A DNA stretch of 64,000 bases, taken from the NCBI RefSeq assembly GCF_014397005.1, contig NZ_JACGWS010000011.1:1-64000 (forward strand). The letters run 5' to 3'. The notes beneath the pieces are model-generated. The model was not told where the DNA came from. It saw only the letters and a list, made by a program, of their open reading frames with translations, and did no database searches. A program made the translations under genes and the position numbers. Below, piece after piece: positions 50,827 to 60,028 of this stretch; within the stretch, counting starts at the first letter, position 1; every line of letters starts with the position of its first letter. The stretch comes from Kordia aestuariivivens. GTDB taxonomy: Bacteria > Bacteroidota > Bacteroidia > Flavobacteriales > Flavobacteriaceae.

Positions 50827-51159
50827 TTATTTTCTATAATCTAGAAGACCTTTGTAACAATTATCACAAACCACATCTGATAAACAAACAAAAAAATCAC
50901 CATTTCGACTACCAAATTTGATATACCAATGATCAGCATCTTTTTTTGGATTAAAACCAAATTTTTTAAACTGCTTTTTGAGAGATTTTTTTTCATCCTT
51001 TGTTAATAAATCAGAGTAGTTTAATGTAATATTGAGTCCTTCCAAATCTTGATCAATTCCTATTTGTTCTAGTTTTTCTTTCAAAATAGGATTATTTTCT
51101 ATAATTTTAAGAAAGTCATCTTGGGACATCGTTTTACATCCAGTAGCATCTTCTGTCAT
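50827..51159 (-). CDS. Unknown 110-residue protein with a faintly Nif11-like N-terminus
   Basis: The segment MSQDDFLKIIENNPILKEKLEQIGI (residues 11-35) looks like the helical Nif11-type leader used by some peptide natural products, but the resemblance is weak. The C-terminal part is polar with three cysteines (FVCLSDVVCDNCYKG). There is no signal peptide. I do not recognise a family; a small regulatory or precursor protein is equally possible. Single gene with AT-rich flanks. Confidence 0.55.
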   Translation of the reverse strand: MTEDATGCKTMSQDDFLKIIENNPILKEKLEQIGIDQDLEGLNITLNYSDLLTKDEKKSLKKQFKKFGFNPKKDADHWYIKFGSRNGDFFVCLSDVVCDNCYKGLLDYRK

Positions 51160-51265
51160 TGTCTATAATTTTGAAAGGTTTCATTTATGATAATTTTTAA
51201 AACTAATCAAATTATTATAAATTAACAAAAAGCAAGCTAAAATAGTTAAGTATATATTTATAATT

Positions 51266-52516
51266 TCAAAAAGAAAATCTACCAACCTCAAAACCATCCA
51301 ATCTCATCGAAGTTTTTCGCTCAGAAATCAACTCACTCACCAACTTTCCGGTAGCTGGACCCAAACTCCAACCCATCATGGCATGACCAGTGGCAATGGT
51401 AAGATTCTTGTAGTTCTCTGTCTTTCCAATATATGGCAAACCATCTGGCGAACACGGACGCAATCCGCATGTAGCAGCATCAATAGCGCTTTTCGGAATC
51501 TGTAAACCGTTATAAAAACCTTCGGCAGTATTTGCAACAGCTTTCACTCGTTTCGGATTCATATCGTGATTAATGCCGCCAATTTCCATCGTTCCTGCAA
51601 AACGCGTAAATCCTCGCATTGGTGTCACCGCAACTTTCGCTTCCACCAAAATGGCTGGCATTGAAATCCCGGTGTCTTCTGTAACATTAATGCTATATCC
51701 TTTTCCCGCTTGAAGCGGAATATTGATTTGTAGTTTTTTTGCCAAAACGGAACTCCATGTACCTGCCGAAAGCACGAATTCGTCTGCTTTCAGTGTGCGT
51801 TTCGAAGTTTGTACAGATACAATTTTATCATTAGAAACTGCCAGATTGGTAATGGCTTCATTTGTATAAAACAGAACACCTTTTGTCTTCAAAAAAGCAA
51901 TCATTTGCTTCATAAAATCGTTTGGCGTCATGTGCGCATCCGAATCGTAAAAAACAGCGCCTTTAATATTAAAATCTACGTTTGGTTCAAACTTTTTAAC
52001 TTCTTCTTTTGTTAAATGTTGAACGTTCAAACCTTCTTGGATAGCGCGTTCGCCAATGTTCCATTCTTCTTCGCCTGCTTTTTCTGTTTGATAACACATC
52101 AGCAAGCCTTTTCGTTCAAAATGAAAATCAAAATCGTTGGATTTTTTCAATTCGGCATACAATTCACGACCTAATAAATTGATATCTTTAATCACAGGAA
52201 TTGATTGTTCTACGTGTTTCGCTGTCGCAGATTTTTTAAACAACCAAGACCATTTCAGGAAGTCAGCGTCTAATCGTGGTTTTACATAAAAAGGACTCGA
52301 AGAATTCAGCATCCATTTCAAACCTTTCGTAATCATTCCTGGCGCAGCTAAGGGAATAAAATGACTTGGTGTAATATATCCAGCATTCACAAAAGATGCA
52401 CCTCTAGAAATATCGCTTTTATCCACAATCGTGACTTGGTGACCATCTTGCTGCAAATAATACGCGCAACAAAGCCCAATAATTCCACCACCGATAATAA
52501 CTACTTCTTTTTTCAA
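51266..52516 (-). CDS. FAD-dependent D-amino-acid (D-hydroxyproline) dehydrogenase
   Basis: A 416-residue DadA/DAO-type flavoprotein with the dinucleotide motif IIGGGIIGLCCAYYL at 7-21, a GASFVNAGYITPSH substrate-side block and the C-terminal GLRPCSPDGLPYIG and ATGHAMMGWSLGPATG that close the FAD site. In this cluster it most likely oxidises cis-4-hydroxy-D-proline to pyrroline-4-hydroxy-2-carboxylate, feeding electrons to the respiratory chain. The assignment rests on its neighbours (epimerase, deaminase, semialdehyde dehydrogenase). The family also includes D-alanine dehydrogenases. Confidence 0.88.
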   Translation of the reverse strand: MKKEVVIIGGGIIGLCCAYYLQQDGHQVTIVDKSDISRGASFVNAGYITPSHFIPLAAPGMITKGLKWMLNSSSPFYVKPRLDADFLKWSWLFKKSATAKHVEQSIPVIKDINLLGRELYAELKKSNDFDFHFERKGLLMCYQTEKAGEEEWNIGERAIQEGLNVQHLTKEEVKKFEPNVDFNIKGAVFYDSDAHMTPNDFMKQMIAFLKTKGVLFYTNEAITNLAVSNDKIVSVQTSKRTLKADEFVLSAGTWSSVLAKKLQINIPLQAGKGYSINVTEDTGISMPAILVEAKVAVTPMRGFTRFAGTMEIGGINHDMNPKRVKAVANTAEGFYNGLQIPKSAIDAATCGLRPCSPDGLPYIGKTENYKNLTIATGHAMMGWSLGPATGKLVSELISERKTSMRLDGFEVGRFSF

Positions 52517-52923
52517 TGTTATATTACTTATTTTGTCATTCCTGAGTAGGCAGGAATCTCTTAGATTTTTAGACTCGTTCCCGCGTAGGCAGGAATCTCA
52601 TGAATTTCTTTGCTTTTAGACTTCTTAGACTTTCATAATTCATTTTATAATTTTCATCATGCTGAACTTGATTCAGCATCTCATCATACAATTATAACTT
52701 ATTTTCAATACTAACTTAATTCGTCTCTTCGAGTGATTCTCGATAGAAAATTGTATCGAGAAGCCTTATCGTTTCAAACAGTTCTCGATACACCAAATCA
52801 CAGATTTGGCACTCGAACTGACGGCTAAAAAATCTCAATACTAAATACTCACTTCTCAATACTAAAATCTATCCCTACCAACAGATCCTGAAATAAATTC
52901 AGGATAATTTAATTCAAAAAAAA
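52517..52923. other. Gene-free stretch with dispersed repeats
   Basis: This 407-base gap inside the hydroxyproline cluster contains two palindromes (CATTCCTGAGTAGGCAGGAATC at about 52537-52558 and TTCCCGCGTAGGCAGGAATC at 52578-52597), a CTGAACTTGATTCAGCATC palindrome at about 52662-52680, an ATTCTCGATA/GTTCTCGATA pair near 52737-52790, and CTCAATACT words near 52828-52865 that recur at 58428. No gene is seen. Confidence 0.7.
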
Positions 52924-53931
52924 TTAAATTACCTGAAAACCATGCGCATACGGATCATCTTCCTCATCAATAATAATCGTATTATAACCGTATATTTTTG
53001 CCCAACCTTGAATGCTTGGAATAATCGCAAGTTTTCCGTCTAAGGTGGTTTCTTCTTCAACACGACCAATAAATTTTGATCCAATATAACTTTCGTGAAT
53101 GTACTCCTCGCCTAGTTTTAACTTTCCTTTTGCATACAATTGTGCCAATCGCGCGGAAGTTCCGGTTCCACAAGGACTTCTATCAATGGCTTTATCGCCA
53201 TAAAAAACGGCATTTCTTCCCGAAGAAGTTGCATCTAACGGATTTCCCGTCCACAATAAATGTGAAACATCGCGAATGGTTTTATCTTCTGGATGAATAA
53301 ATAGATTTGGATATTTCGCATTAATACGTTCGCGAATGACTTGTGAATATTGTATAATTTTACTCGCAGTAAAATCGTGAATGCCTGAAAAATTTGCTTG
53401 CGGATCCACAATTGCATAGTAATTTCCGCCGTAAGCGACATCAAACGTAAGTGTACCTAATTCGGGACAATCTACAGTTAAATTCTCCGCAGCGAGATAA
53501 CTTTTTACATTCGTCAAGCGAACCCAATCTACTTTTTTATCTGTTTGTTGATATTCAATTTCGACCAAGCCAGCGGGCGTTTCCATCTTGATTTTCCCTG
53601 CTGTTTTTGGTGTAATCAAACCTTCTTCAATCGCAATCGTAATGGTACCAATCGTTCCGTGTCCGCACATTGGCAAGCAACCCGAAGTTTCAATAAACAA
53701 AATTCCAAGATCATTTTCTGGATTGCTTGGCGGAAACAAAATACTGCCGCTCATCATATCGTGACCGCGTGGTTCAAACATTAAACCTTTGCGAATCCAA
53801 TCATATTCTTGTAGAAAATGCTGCCGTTTTTCGCTCATGCTCGAACCTTCCAAATTGGGTCCGCCACCAGTGACAACTCTCACAGGGTTTCCGCAAGTAT
53901 GTGCATCAATACAAAAAAATGTCTTTCTCAT
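52924..53931 (-). CDS. 4-hydroxyproline 2-epimerase
   Basis: A 335-residue proline-racemase superfamily enzyme that inverts trans-4-hydroxy-L-proline to cis-4-hydroxy-D-proline. Both catalytic cysteines are present: Cys89 in MCGHGTIG and Cys254 in DRSPCGTGTSA. This separates it from trans-3-hydroxyproline dehydratases, which have Thr at the second place. IDAHTCGNPVRVVTGG marks the N-terminus. The gene lies between the FAD dehydrogenase and aldehyde dehydrogenase genes, all on one strand. A heptamer array sits 11 bases upstream of its ATG. Confidence 0.92.
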   Translation of the reverse strand: MRKTFFCIDAHTCGNPVRVVTGGGPNLEGSSMSEKRQHFLQEYDWIRKGLMFEPRGHDMMSGSILFPPSNPENDLGILFIETSGCLPMCGHGTIGTITIAIEEGLITPKTAGKIKMETPAGLVEIEYQQTDKKVDWVRLTNVKSYLAAENLTVDCPELGTLTFDVAYGGNYYAIVDPQANFSGIHDFTASKIIQYSQVIRERINAKYPNLFIHPEDKTIRDVSHLLWTGNPLDATSSGRNAVFYGDKAIDRSPCGTGTSARLAQLYAKGKLKLGEEYIHESYIGSKFIGRVEEETTLDGKLAIIPSIQGWAKIYGYNTIIIDEEDDPYAHGFQVI

Positions 53932-53942
53932 AGCAAGCTTTT

Positions 53943-54019
53943 TTTAGCATTTAGCATTTAGCATTTAGCATTTAGCATTTAGCATTTAGCATTTAGCATT
54001 TAGCATTTAGCATTTAGCA
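53943..54019 (-). repeat. Heptamer tandem array (TTTAGCA) next to the epimerase start
   Basis: Eleven exact TTTAGCA units (77 bases). In the gene's sense they read TGCTAAA and end 11 bases before the ATG, in the 5' leader between the epimerase and semialdehyde dehydrogenase genes. Confidence 0.93.
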
Positions 54020-54049
54020 AAAATAATTTTTCATTAACTAAATAACTCT

Positions 54050-55633
54050 TTATAGTGCTTCCTTTGTTTCTTGATCGTTTATCAATCGCGTAATATGTAG
54101 AGGATTTTCATTCTTCAATTCGTTTGGCAACAAGTCATTTGGCCAATCTTGGTAACTAAATGGACGCACCCAACGTTTGATAGCGTCTCTACCAACCGCC
54201 GTAAATCTGCTATCTGTCGACGCAGGATACGGTCCGCCGTGTTGCATTGCTGGCACAACTTCAACTCCAGTTGGAACGCCGTTAAAAATAATTCTTCCCA
54301 CACGTTCAGTTAATGCATTTACAATTCCTTCATGTTGTGCAGCTTCATCATGTTCAGAAATAATTGTTCCTGTTAATTGTCCTTCTAAATTCGCGATCAC
54401 TTTTTCTAATTCTGACGCGTTTTCACATTGTACCACCAACGAAAATGGTCCAAATACTTCTTCATGCAAGTTTGAATTTTCTAAGAATGTTTTTCCATCA
54501 ACGGTAGCAACAGCTTGTTGTGCGTAGTTTTCAGCGACAGCAGTATCAACACTTGCAACAGTTTGTACATTTTCTTGTGATTGTGCGTTCGTCTTATTCT
54601 TTTTAAACGCTTGATGAATATTCGGATGCAACATACATTGCGGTGAAATCGTTACAATTTCTTCCGACAACGTTTCTATAAATTTTGTGAGTGAATCACT
54701 TTTAATTCCTAAAATTAATCCTGGATTTGTACAAAACTGTCCAGTTCCCAACGTGATAGAACCTGCATAAGTTTTCGCCCAAGATGCTCCTTTTTCATCC
54801 AACGCTTTTGGCAATAAAACAACCGGATTTATACTTCCCATTTCTGCAAATACAGGAATTGGTTCTTTTCGTTTTGCAGCCAAATCGAGTAATGCACGTC
54901 CACCACGAATGCTTCCAGTGAAACCAACCGCTTTTACATTTGGATGCGCTACGAGTTGCTGCCCGACTTCAATTCCACTACTATTTAAGTTTGAAAATAC
55001 GCCGTTTGGCATACCTGTTTTTTGTGCTGCTTTCGCGATTGCCGAAGCAACCAATTCACCTGTTCCTGCGTGCATTGGATGCGATTTTACAATAACTGGA
55101 CAACCAGAAGCCAATGCGGAAGCTGTATCGCCGCCCGCTGTTGAATACGCTAATGGAAAGTTACTCGCACCAAAAACCACCACTGGTCCAATAGGAACTA
55201 ACATTTTTCGGACATCTACTCTTGGAAATGGTGTGCGATCTGGTTGTGCGGTATCTATTCGTGCTTCTACCCACGAACCTTCTTCTAGTAACGTTGCAAA
55301 CGTTCGCAATTGTCCAATCGTTCGTCCGCGTTCGCCTTTAGCTCTTCCTTCTGGCAAACCAGTTTCAGACATATAGGTTTTGACTAATTCGTCATCTAAC
55401 GCTAAAATTTCGTCTGCAATTGCATTTAGAAATGTTGCTTTTTTGGTTCCAGAAATTTTAGAATATGTTTTGAATGCTTCTGAAGCTAAGTGTACAGCTG
55501 TTAGAATTTCTTCCGAAGTTGCTTCCGTATACACAGTTTCGTTTTCAGCATTTGCTTGTGGATTGAAGGTTTTATAGGTAATATTTCCGTTGGCGGAAAG
55601 TGTGTTTCCAATATAGTTTTTTCCTGTGATCAT
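54050..55633 (-). CDS. 2,5-dioxovalerate (alpha-ketoglutarate semialdehyde) dehydrogenase
   Basis: A 527-residue aldehyde dehydrogenase of the NADP-dependent KGSADH group, oxidising 2,5-dioxopentanoate to 2-oxoglutarate as the last step of hydroxyproline breakdown. Catalytic Cys301 in TGQFCTNPGL, Glu264 in FAEMGSINPVV, and the nucleotide loop GFTGSIRGGRAL are clear. Blocks VFGASNFPLAYSTAGGDTASALA and EVVPAMQHGGPYPASTDSRFT are typical of this group. Cytoplasmic. Same strand as the other pathway genes. Confidence 0.93.
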   Translation of the reverse strand: MITGKNYIGNTLSANGNITYKTFNPQANAENETVYTEATSEEILTAVHLASEAFKTYSKISGTKKATFLNAIADEILALDDELVKTYMSETGLPEGRAKGERGRTIGQLRTFATLLEEGSWVEARIDTAQPDRTPFPRVDVRKMLVPIGPVVVFGASNFPLAYSTAGGDTASALASGCPVIVKSHPMHAGTGELVASAIAKAAQKTGMPNGVFSNLNSSGIEVGQQLVAHPNVKAVGFTGSIRGGRALLDLAAKRKEPIPVFAEMGSINPVVLLPKALDEKGASWAKTYAGSITLGTGQFCTNPGLILGIKSDSLTKFIETLSEEIVTISPQCMLHPNIHQAFKKNKTNAQSQENVQTVASVDTAVAENYAQQAVATVDGKTFLENSNLHEEVFGPFSLVVQCENASELEKVIANLEGQLTGTIISEHDEAAQHEGIVNALTERVGRIIFNGVPTGVEVVPAMQHGGPYPASTDSRFTAVGRDAIKRWVRPFSYQDWPNDLLPNELKNENPLHITRLINDQETKEAL

Positions 55634-55690
55634 AATATTTTATTATTTATTGTTCTTTTACTCATAAACTCTATTCTAATAAAGCGGAAT

Positions 55691-55875
55691 TCATGAATCT
55701 TCGATTTCTTTGCTTGCCCAAAGAAAATGAACCAAAAGAAATGGCACTTTTATGAGGCGTTTTTATTCCTTTTTTTAGAAAAGTAATAAAAGCGTGACTC
55801 AAATCCTAAATTCCTTCCAAGGCTTCAGGAATTTTTAACGGATTTAATTCACTACGCTGCATAAAAGGTTAAATC
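55691..55875. repeat. Dispersed noncoding repeat, copy 1
   Basis: Words TTTGCTTGCCCAAAGAAAAT, ACCAAAAGAAATGGCAC and CCAAGGCTTC, AATTTTTAACGG also occur, with drift, at 57187-57352 and 62490-62790. The rest of 55634-56065 is AT-rich with a TTCAAAAACTCT-type repeat. No gene is seen. Confidence 0.6.
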
Positions 55876-56065
55876 TTGGAATTAATTTTTCAACTCTTTA
55901 CTTTTTTTTTAGATTATCTATTTTTTTTCTAATATCTAATATCTCAATACTGTTCATTACGTCTTTGCGAGAGTTTTTGAAAAACTCGTGGCAATCTGTT
56001 TGTTGATAAGCAGATTACTTCAGTCATACTTCCTTCGTAATAACGTTTCAAAACATATCTCAATA

Positions 56066-56989
56066 CTAACCCAAATACTGTTTGTAATCTGGTAAGTTTG
56101 GTCGTGTTTTCATACCATTTTCGATGATTGCTAACACATCTTCACGTTCTGTTCCAATTAATGGCAATCGTGGTTCGCGCACGTTTTCTGTTCCGATTCC
56201 TGTTGCAACTTCGGCTAGTTTTATGTTTTGAACCAACTTTGTATTGATGTCTAATTCTAATATTGGTAAAAACCATCGGTAAATTTCGATTGCTTCTTGT
56301 GTTCTTCCTGATTTCGCTAAGGCATAAATTGCCACAGTTTCCGCAGGAAATGCACACACCAAACCTGCAACCCAACCATCTGCGCCCATCAATATACTTT
56401 CTAGCGCAAGTGTATCAACACCACAAAGAATTGCTAATCGATCGCCAAAACGATTTTTGATACGCGTAATGTTTGAAATATCACGTGTTGATTCTTTCAC
56501 TGCTTGAATGTTTGGACATTCGTTTAGTAATTCCTCAAACATATCTAAAGTTACTTCAATTCCGTAATCTACAGGATTGTTGTAGATCATGATTGGCAAA
56601 TCGGTACTGTTTGCAACTGATTTAAAATACGTTACCGTTTCTCTGCTATCTGCTTTGTAACGCATTGGTGGCAACATCATCAAACCACTTGCACCATCTT
56701 CTTTGGCATGTTTTGCGGCTAGTTTTGCTGCAGCTGTAGATTGCTCGGCAACATTTATAATTACAGGAACTTTTCCGTTGACGATTTTTACCGTTTCACG
56801 AATTAAGATTCGCTTTTCGTCATTTGTTAACGTACTTGCTTCACCTAAGGTTCCACCGAGAATAATTCCGTGTACGCCCGCTTCTACTTGTGCTTTTATG
56901 TTTACAGTAAACATCTCTAAATCTAATGTATCTTCATCTGTAAATTTAGTTGTGACTGCTGGCATAACGCCTTTCCAATTGATTGTCAT
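56066..56989 (-). CDS. DapA-family deaminase, probable 1-pyrroline-4-hydroxy-2-carboxylate deaminase
   Basis: A 307-residue dihydrodipicolinate-synthase-like lyase. The Schiff-base Lys165 is in IQAVKEST, the catalytic Tyr in MIYNNPVDYG (136-142) and the GGTLGEASTLT phosphate-like loop at 45-55. In a hydroxyproline cluster, this family member turns pyrroline-hydroxycarboxylate into 2,5-dioxopentanoate and ammonia. The genomic order (FAD dehydrogenase, epimerase, semialdehyde dehydrogenase, this gene) supports the role. It could act on other alpha-keto acids, but context makes that less likely. Confidence 0.9.
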   Translation of the reverse strand: MTINWKGVMPAVTTKFTDEDTLDLEMFTVNIKAQVEAGVHGIILGGTLGEASTLTNDEKRILIRETVKIVNGKVPVIINVAEQSTAAAKLAAKHAKEDGASGLMMLPPMRYKADSRETVTYFKSVANSTDLPIMIYNNPVDYGIEVTLDMFEELLNECPNIQAVKESTRDISNITRIKNRFGDRLAILCGVDTLALESILMGADGWVAGLVCAFPAETVAIYALAKSGRTQEAIEIYRWFLPILELDINTKLVQNIKLAEVATGIGTENVREPRLPLIGTEREDVLAIIENGMKTRPNLPDYKQYLG

Positions 56990-57186
56990 CTGATTGTTTT
57001 TTTGATGTGGTAAAAATACATTGTATTCAAATCTTAGAAATTGTAGATATTATCCAATACTGATACTATTTTATCATTATTATTTACTTTTTATTATTTT
57101 TGGATTAATTTTAGCATAATAATTTTTAGTTCTTTATTAATAATGATTCAAGTTAATTATACCCTTTTTATATTTTTATTTTCATT

Positions 57187-57352
57187 TTCTTTGTTTGCCC
57201 AAAGAAAACGAAACAAAAGAAAGGGCATTTTTCTGGCAGGTATTTTTAGTTTTCTCTTCGGAAAACTAAAACCGAAAATGTTTTACTAAATTTTTTCCAA
57301 GGCTTCAAAAATTCTTAACGCAAAACCTTTTCTATACTTCAGAAAAAAGATA
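57187..57352. repeat. Dispersed noncoding repeat, copy 2
   Basis: TTTGTTTGCCCAAAGAAAAC, GAAACAAAAGAAAGGGCAT, the hairpin TTTTAGTTTTC-TCTTC-GGAAAACTAAAA and CCAAGGCTTC, AAAAATTCTTAACG. Lies in the 432-base divergent region 56990-57421, which otherwise is AT-rich. Confidence 0.6.
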
Positions 57353-57421
57353 AGCTATTGCATAATAATATCCATTAAGCTTTGATTAATTAAAATTCGA
57401 TACTGAGTAAATAAATATATC

Positions 57422-58273
57422 ATGAAAGTTTTACCGTTTAAGATACCAAAGTCTGAAGATGCAATTTTGATTGTGCAGGAAGATCGTGGGCGGACTTTTT
57501 ATGAAAAGTTACACCAACATGAAGAGATTCAGCTTTCGTATATTGTTGCTGGAAAAGGAACGTTTATTGTCGGTGATACCATTCGTGATTTTCAATCCGA
57601 TGATGTGTTATTGTTTGGTAGTACTATTCCGCATGTTTTGAAAAGTGATCTTTCAACCGAGCAAGAATCCTATATGATTACCGTGTTTTTTACGCATGAT
57701 AGTTTTGGCGAACAGTTCTTCGATTTACCAAAGCTTCAAGAGGCAAATCGATTACTGAATGATGCAAGTTTTGGAATTAAATTCAAAGAAAATCAAGCTA
57801 TTTTGAAACCATTGTTTGAAGCGATTTTACTTCAGAAAACCATCAAACGCTTTGCTACTTTTTTTGAAATGCTCGCTATTGTCACGGAATCTAAGTATGA
57901 AACTGTTTCATCTTTCATTAATACAAAAAACTACACCGACGACGAAGGAAAGCGCATGAGTGCAGTGTTTGAGTTTGTGATGAATCATTTTGATCAGAAG
58001 ATTGTGTTGGAAGAAATTGCAACAATTGCCAATATGACGCCGAATGCATTTTGCAAGTATTTTAAACAACGAACGAATAAAACTTTTTTTAAGTTTTTGA
58101 CTGAAGTCAGAATTGAAAATGCGTGTAAATTTTTAAGCAATCAACAACAGGTATCTATTGCAGATGTTGCCTACAATTGTGGCTTTTTTAATATTTCAAA
58201 CTTCAATCGAAAGTTTAAAGAGATTAAAGGCGTTACGCCTACTGAGTTTCGGAAACATTCTTCTAAATTATAA
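57422..58273 (+). CDS. AraC-family regulator, probably of hydroxyproline catabolism
   Basis: A 283-residue regulator with an N-terminal cupin sensor domain (KLHQHEEIQLSYIVAGKGTFIVGD at about 33-56) and a C-terminal AraC helix-turn-helix pair (about 185-283, with IADVAYNCGFFNISNFNRKFKEIKGVTP). It is divergent from the catabolic genes, the usual place for their activator. The effector could be hydroxyproline or a pathway intermediate. The region between is rich in dispersed repeats, so I could not pick an operator. Confidence 0.9.
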   Translation: MKVLPFKIPKSEDAILIVQEDRGRTFYEKLHQHEEIQLSYIVAGKGTFIVGDTIRDFQSDDVLLFGSTIPHVLKSDLSTEQESYMITVFFTHDSFGEQFFDLPKLQEANRLLNDASFGIKFKENQAILKPLFEAILLQKTIKRFATFFEMLAIVTESKYETVSSFINTKNYTDDEGKRMSAVFEFVMNHFDQKIVLEEIATIANMTPNAFCKYFKQRTNKTFFKFLTEVRIENACKFLSNQQQVSIADVAYNCGFFNISNFNRKFKEIKGVTPTEFRKHSSKL

Positions 58274-58395
58274 ATGTTGAATGTGAAATTTTAAATGTAA
58301 AAGTTTTGTTTGTTTTATTATTTCATTCCGCACCTGTTGCGGAATCCAATCACTGACTGTATAGATTCCTGCCTTCGCAGGAATGACAATTTCAA
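58268..58395. repeat. Heptad-like stretch and intergenic palindromes after the AraC gene
   Basis: AAATTAT, AAATGTT, GAATGTG, AAATTTT, AAATGTA, AAAGTTT read with a seven-base step (58268-58310). Two palindromes follow: CATTCCGCACCTGTTGCGGAATC (58324-58345) and ATTCCTGCCTTCGCAGGAAT (58365-58384). Confidence 0.6.
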
Positions 58396-58519
58396 CCAAT
58401 AAAAACTAAAAACCATTTCCTCAATACTCACTTCTCAATACTAAAATCTTTATAACTGTAACAATCACTTACAAAAGTACACGTATTTTATAGTAAGAAA
58501 TTAACTATATTTATTCTCT

Positions 58520-59599
58520 ATGATTACAAAAGAAACTTATGATTGGGTAAAAAAACTACTTGATCCAAAAATTACAGAACTTTCAGATGATGATTATGAT
58601 AAATTAGTTAAAGATTATTTTCGAAAAGATAAAACAGATTGGTATAGAGAAGTTGATGATCGAAAAAAATGGGATATTGAAAAAGTTGAACAATTTTGGT
58701 TTTTGATAGGCAAGTATGTTTTTCCAGAAGGTGATAAACATCAATTTTATAATTTTTCAGAGTTTATTTTCCCAAAGCTTATAAATGCTTTTTCAATTTC
58801 TACCTATGTTTTTTTAAGAGACGCTAGACATAAAAACTTCTGGATGGATTTATCACATAAAGTTATTCCATTTGAAATAAGCTTAAAAAGTGCAAAATTT
58901 TTAGATGATTTAAATTTTTATAATATTGAATTTGCTAAAGATATAGACTTTAAAAATGTTCAATTTCATGGTGAATTTTATACTTCCCTAAAGTGTAAAT
59001 TTAGTGGAAATGTAAAGTTTACAAATGCAGTTTTTTATAAGAATGTATTTATGCCAAGAATAATTAAAGGTAATGCTAACTTTTATCAAACTAATTTTCA
59101 TAATCTAGCAAACTTTATTAATACTGAATTTCAATCAGAAGTGGTTTTTGAAAATGCTATTTTTAAGAAAGATGCATACTTTAATGGATGTAAATTCAAT
59201 GAATCTGTTAATTTTGAAGGAGCTGATTTTTCACAGCTAACACTCTTTATAGACACTGAATTTGAAAAAAAAGTGAGTTTTTCTGATGCAGAATTTAAAG
59301 GAGACACTAATTTCTACAGAACACTTTTTTCAGACACTGCTAGTTTTGATAATTCAATTTTTTTAGAAGCTAAGAAAATCTATTTCTTAGATTTAAAAGG
59401 CAATCCATTAAATTTAAGTTTCAAAAATACGATTTTCTCAAAATCCATACTTTTTAGGAGAATAGACTTTACAAATACTACATTTTTAGAGTCTGATTTA
59501 ACTGATGTAAAGTTCAGAGAATGTGAATGGGGAGAAAATTATCGAATAGTTTTACAAGATGAAAAAGATATTGGTAAAGAAGAAAAAGATAAACTTTAA
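58520..59599 (+). CDS. Pentapeptide-repeat protein, N-terminal part (cut by an in-frame stop)
   Basis: A 359-residue acidic soluble segment. From about residue 120 to 340 phenylalanine recurs every five or ten residues (NANFYQTNFHNLANF, EVVFENAIFKKDAYF, VSFSDAEFKGDTNF), the pentapeptide-repeat right-handed helix. The N-terminal part is hydrophilic. The TAA at 59597 is followed in the same frame by coding-like sequence (LYRQLKKNFE) and the membrane part at 59687, so the native protein would be about 502 residues. As it stands, the product lacks its membrane anchor. Confidence 0.75.
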   Translation: MITKETYDWVKKLLDPKITELSDDDYDKLVKDYFRKDKTDWYREVDDRKKWDIEKVEQFWFLIGKYVFPEGDKHQFYNFSEFIFPKLINAFSISTYVFLRDARHKNFWMDLSHKVIPFEISLKSAKFLDDLNFYNIEFAKDIDFKNVQFHGEFYTSLKCKFSGNVKFTNAVFYKNVFMPRIIKGNANFYQTNFHNLANFINTEFQSEVVFENAIFKKDAYFNGCKFNESVNFEGADFSQLTLFIDTEFEKKVSFSDAEFKGDTNFYRTLFSDTASFDNSIFLEAKKIYFLDLKGNPLNLSFKNTIFSKSILFRRIDFTNTTFLESDLTDVKFRECEWGENYRIVLQDEKDIGKEEKDKL

Positions 59600-59686
59600 A
59601 GCTTAGAAGTTTTATATCGTCAACTTAAAAAAAACTTTGAAACCACTAAAAACTGGGAGTTATCAGGAAAAGCATACATCAGTGAA

Positions 59687-60028
59687 ATGGAAATGCGGAA
59701 ACGTCGCTTATTTTTAGAGAAAAAGTATTATCAATGGTTTATTTATAAGTTTTATGATGTTTTTGGCGGTTATACACAAGATTTTAAGAAACCTATTCTT
59801 AGTATTCTTTGTTTAATTTTGATGTTTTCTGGAATTTATTATTTTATTGATTATGATATTTTAAAAGCATTACAAAGAGGAGTTAAAGGTGCATTACCAT
59901 ATATGGAAATTGATACTAAGAATCCTTTTGAAGGTTATTGGTTAATTCTTCGAAATATAGAATTGGTGCTTGGTGGTACGTTTTTAGCGTTTTTTGTATT
60001 GGCTTTACGGAAGCGGTTTAAGCAGTGA
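59687..60028 (+). CDS. Membrane C-terminal part of the same pentapeptide-repeat protein
   Basis: 113 residues in the same frame as the preceding gene, after a single stop codon plus 87 bases. It has two hydrophobic segments (about 35-55 and 88-105) and the phrase GGYTQDFKKPI. The upstream 29 codons (SLEVLYRQLKKNFETTKNW and onward) are also protein-like. It is probably not translated on its own unless restarted at 59687 (MEMRKR). Best read as the broken end of one gene. Confidence 0.6.
   Translation: MEMRKRRLFLEKKYYQWFIYKFYDVFGGYTQDFKKPILSILCLILMFSGIYYFIDYDILKALQRGVKGALPYMEIDTKNPFEGYWLILRNIELVLGGTFLAFFVLALRKRFKQ

Noticed and set aside
54177-55577. Several plus-strand frames opposite the aldehyde dehydrogenase
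   Set aside because: Low-complexity Ser/Ala/Cys-rich translations typical of the antisense of a coding gene.
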